A stretch of DNA of 34,724 nucleotides from Armatimonadetes bacterium 55-13 (lineage in GTDB: Bacteria; Armatimonadota; Fimbriimonadia; Fimbriimonadales; Fimbriimonadaceae). A program made the position numbers and the translations under genes. Shown here in pieces: positions 32,563-34,724 of the stretch (positions are counted from its first letter, which is position 1; every line of letters starts with the position of its first letter). The notes beneath the pieces were generated by a model that did no database searches, had not been told where the DNA came from, and saw only the letters and a list, made by a program, of their open reading frames with translations. The stretch is taken from contig MKRX01000012.1 in NCBI GenBank assembly GCA_001898035.1, forward strand, positions 1 through 34,724, read 5' to 3'.

Positions 32563-34724
32563 TCAGTCTTCGATCTTGAATGGGTTCAGCTTGACGTGGT
32601 CGCAGCCGCAGATGTCTCGATCTTTGAAGCCGAAGAGGGCAGAAAGATCGAATGAAGGCGCCGCGGGCTTATTGGTTTTGCCGTTCATGATCTTTTCGAT
32701 CTCCTTGCGACTGTCCGCCAGGTGAAGGGAAGTCATGCGGTCCGTGGTTTTGGGCAGGGCCTTGTCGATCCGTTTAGCGAGCGCGCGAAGGGTCTCCTTG
32801 GCCAGTAGGCGGACGTCGCTCGTTGCCGATCCGTTGACCTTTCCATCCATCACGGAGAGGTACTGGCGCTGGGTGGCTCGTCGATAGATATCGACCTTGG
32901 GAGACGCGGTTCCCAACTCCGACCAGACGCCGGAAGTGATATCGTCCAACATCTCATCCACGGTGTATGCGGCTTTGCCGTACTGAGCTTCGATATCGAA
33001 CATACGCCGAGTTCGACCATCGCTGAGGAGGGTGGTCATCAGCATATTCGCGCCTCCGCTGACCTGATTGACCAAGCCTTCCGGCGAGATGCGGTTGAGG
33101 ATGGCGGGGTCGGCGAGTTCTGGTTGGAGGCGGAAACCTTCTTCGACCAGGAATCGGACGCAGCGGCGCTGCTTTTCGGCATCGACGGGTTTGAACACCT
33201 CGCGACCGCGTCCGGCATGGTAGTCGGTCTCGATGATGCCGCCCACGTTCTTGGCGACGTGGAAGAGTTCCAACTGGCGCTGCCCCAGTAGCTCACCGTA
33301 GATTTCCTTCAGGTAAGAGTAGTCGTCTCCAAAGTTCGAAGTCGCGGGGATCAGGTTCTTGGCGATTCGCCGAATGTTTGCGATTCCGAATCGACCGGCT
33401 TCTTCAGCGTCCGCACCGATGTCCTCGCTCTGCGTGGTGGGATCCTGCGGATAGAGGTAGTTTCCGAATCTGAGATAAGGATTGGTCACCTGCCGAGCGG
33501 CAATGCGATCCAGTTCTCGAACCTCATCGTCGGGAGAATTGGCGTAGGGAACCGGTTTGTAGCCCCACTCAATGGCAAACATGTCATAGGGCCCGATCTT
33601 TCCGATCATGGGTACGTCGTCGCCGGGTTGCGCGATGTAGTTGAATCGGGAGTAGTCCATGATGGAGGCCGAGAGACCGTACTTGCTGACGAAGTCCTTG
33701 TCTCGCAGTTCCTTGGCGCTGTACCAGGCACTGGCCTTGAAGTTGTGCTCCAGACCCAGGGTGTGTCCGACCTCGTGACAGACGACATAGCGGATGAGTT
33801 TTCCAACCAGTTCATCGGGCAGAGGCAGCTTTTGGGCAGATTGATCGACGGCAGATGCCTGAACGAAGTACCAGCTTTGAACGAGGTCCAGGATGTTGTG
33901 CCAGACGATGATGTGGGCGGAGAGCGTTTCGCCGGACCGGGGGTCTTGGACGCTGGGGCCCATGGCGTTTGCAACGGGAGACGGCACCCATCTGATCACC
34001 GAGTTCCGTACGTCTTCAGGGTCCCACTTGGGATCTTCCTTCTCGCTGGGGGCGTCCTTGGCGACGATCGCGTTCTTGAACCCGGCTTGCTCAAAGGCGC
34101 CGGTCCAGTCTTCGACACCCATCTTGATGTACTTTCGCCACTTGTCCGGAACCTCTCGGGAGACGTAGTAGACGATTTGCTTCTTTGGTGGGCTTACCGC
34201 GGCGCTGGGGTCCTCTTTTTCAAGCCGGAAACGGCTGATGAAGGACTTGTCGATGACGCGTCCCTCTGGGCGTCCATAGATCGAAAATGGAGTGGCAAAG
34301 AATCCAATGCGGGAATCTCGGTAGCGGCCCATCATGGGCGTCTCGGGTAGCAGAACCAAACTGTAGTGGACCATGCCGATGGCCGCACCGCGGGGGCTGA
34401 TAAAGCTGAGTTGAGAACGGGTTTCGATGTTCTCCGGAAAAGCGGTGATTTTATCGACAAAGCTCTTGGAAGGATCGACACCGCCAGCTCCGAATAGAGC
34501 CTTCACGCTGAGGGCTTGGGGATCGCTGGTGAAGAGCCGGGTTACGTCTATGACGACGGATTTTTTCTTCTCGTCCGGGCCCTCGGCTTCAACACCGAAC
34601 GACTCTAGAATGGGCTCCATGTTGTTGAGTTTCAGCGCGCGGAGGAGACCATCTTTGGCGTCGGTTCGATTGGAGTAATCGACATCCCGCATGAAAATCG
34701 TGTTGTTTCTTCGCTCAAATCGGG
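32563..34724 (-). CDS. Zinc-dependent metalloprotease (DUF4953-type metzincin), 5' end cut by window
   Basis: The open frame runs to the right edge with no stop before it, so this is the C-terminal 720 residues of a longer protein. The visible part contains IVYYVSREVPDKWRKYIKMGVEDWTGAFEQAGFKNAI, then VVCHEVGHTLGLEHNFKAS (33745-33777), a complete HExxHxxGxxH zinc site. It ends with a Cys-rich SALFGFKDRDICGCDHVKLNPFKIED. It resembles large secreted metalloproteases of the DUF5117/DUF4953 type. A Met at 34692 (MRDVDYSNRTDAKD) may look like a start but lies inside the frame. Stop at 32563, next to the terminator at 32517. Confidence 0.85.
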   Translation of the reverse strand, partial: RFERRNNTIFMRDVDYSNRTDAKDGLLRALKLNNMEPILESFGVEAEGPDEKKKSVVIDVTRLFTSDPQALSVKALFGAGGVDPSKSFVDKITAFPENIETRSQLSFISPRGAAIGMVHYSLVLLPETPMMGRYRDSRIGFFATPFSIYGRPEGRVIDKSFISRFRLEKEDPSAAVSPPKKQIVYYVSREVPDKWRKYIKMGVEDWTGAFEQAGFKNAIVAKDAPSEKEDPKWDPEDVRNSVIRWVPSPVANAMGPSVQDPRSGETLSAHIIVWHNILDLVQSWYFVQASAVDQSAQKLPLPDELVGKLIRYVVCHEVGHTLGLEHNFKASAWYSAKELRDKDFVSKYGLSASIMDYSRFNYIAQPGDDVPMIGKIGPYDMFAIEWGYKPVPYANSPDDEVRELDRIAARQVTNPYLRFGNYLYPQDPTTQSEDIGADAEEAGRFGIANIRRIAKNLIPATSNFGDDYSYLKEIYGELLGQRQLELFHVAKNVGGIIETDYHAGRGREVFKPVDAEKQRRCVRFLVEEGFRLQPELADPAILNRISPEGLVNQVSGGANMLMTTLLSDGRTRRMFDIEAQYGKAAYTVDEMLDDITSGVWSELGTASPKVDIYRRATQRQYLSVMDGKVNGSATSDVRLLAKETLRALAKRIDKALPKTTDRMTSLHLADSRKEIEKIMNGKTNKPAAPSFDLSALFGFKDRDICGCDHVKLNPFKIED

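Overview
The window looks like a piece of a heterotrophic bacterial chromosome of moderately high GC. It has one protein-coding gene after another on both strands, short intergenic gaps and one tRNA. No ribosomal or other strong phylogenetic marker is present. The gene mix (many secreted enzymes, DinB/YCII/DUF1801/DUF899/DUF1905 small-enzyme families, secreted WD40 and ankyrin proteins, a penicillin-acylase homologue and a metzincin of the DUF4953-type family) reminds me of Armatimonadota (Fimbriimonadia) or similar soil/freshwater bacteria. This placement is an impression, not a demonstration.

Layout. Positions 1-1268 are mobile DNA: the end of one IS3-type element abuts a second, decayed IS3-family element bounded by imperfect inverted repeats, whose orfA/orfB are broken by frameshifts and a stop. 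1330-6405 holds a secreted GH32 fructosidase-like enzyme, an ankyrin protein, a DUF1905/YdeI protein, a short S24/S26-like protein, a truncated-globin-like protein and a secreted WD40 protein. 6468-10301 is an oxidative-stress and glycolysis block: a Fur-family regulator (probably leaderless, with a 21-bp palindromic operator) is followed 20 bp later by katG, and a group-III-like phosphofructokinase is divergent from them. 10406-14478 has a glyoxalase-fold protein, a DinB protein, a secreted SGNH esterase, a YCII/DGPF protein, a secreted lipocalin-like protein and a TetR regulator. 14520-16117 has a perfect-arm palindrome shared by tetR and a divergent FAD monooxygenase. 16235-19779 has a 15-codon leader ORF coupled to a secreted GH5 glycosidase and then a large Tat lipoprotein. 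19855-25525 has peptidase E plus a DHFR-like reductase (two-gene operon), a secreted lipocalin-like protein, a DUF899 thioredoxin-like protein, a secreted alpha/beta hydrolase, DUF1801 and DinB-like proteins. 25686-26978 encodes an unusual two-part protein: a beta-rich N-terminal half joined to a divergent macro-domain-like C-terminus. 27477-34724 holds an LRR-like protein, tRNA-Glu(CUC), a YdcF-like protein, a penicillin-acylase family enzyme, a small membrane protein, NAD synthetase and an incomplete metzincin.

How genes work together. The clearest units are fur-katG (peroxide-responsive regulator and its catalase-peroxidase), tetR/monooxygenase (local repressor and inducible flavoprotein), and the DHFR-like/peptidase E pair. 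GH32, GH5, SGNH and the alpha/beta hydrolase suggest extracellular glycan and ester breakdown, but they do not form one locus. I did not find an obvious new defence island or biosynthetic cluster. The strongest candidates for something undescribed are the macro-like fusion protein (25686-26978), the two regulator-controlled leaderless promoters, and the leader-peptide arrangement in front of the GH5 gene.
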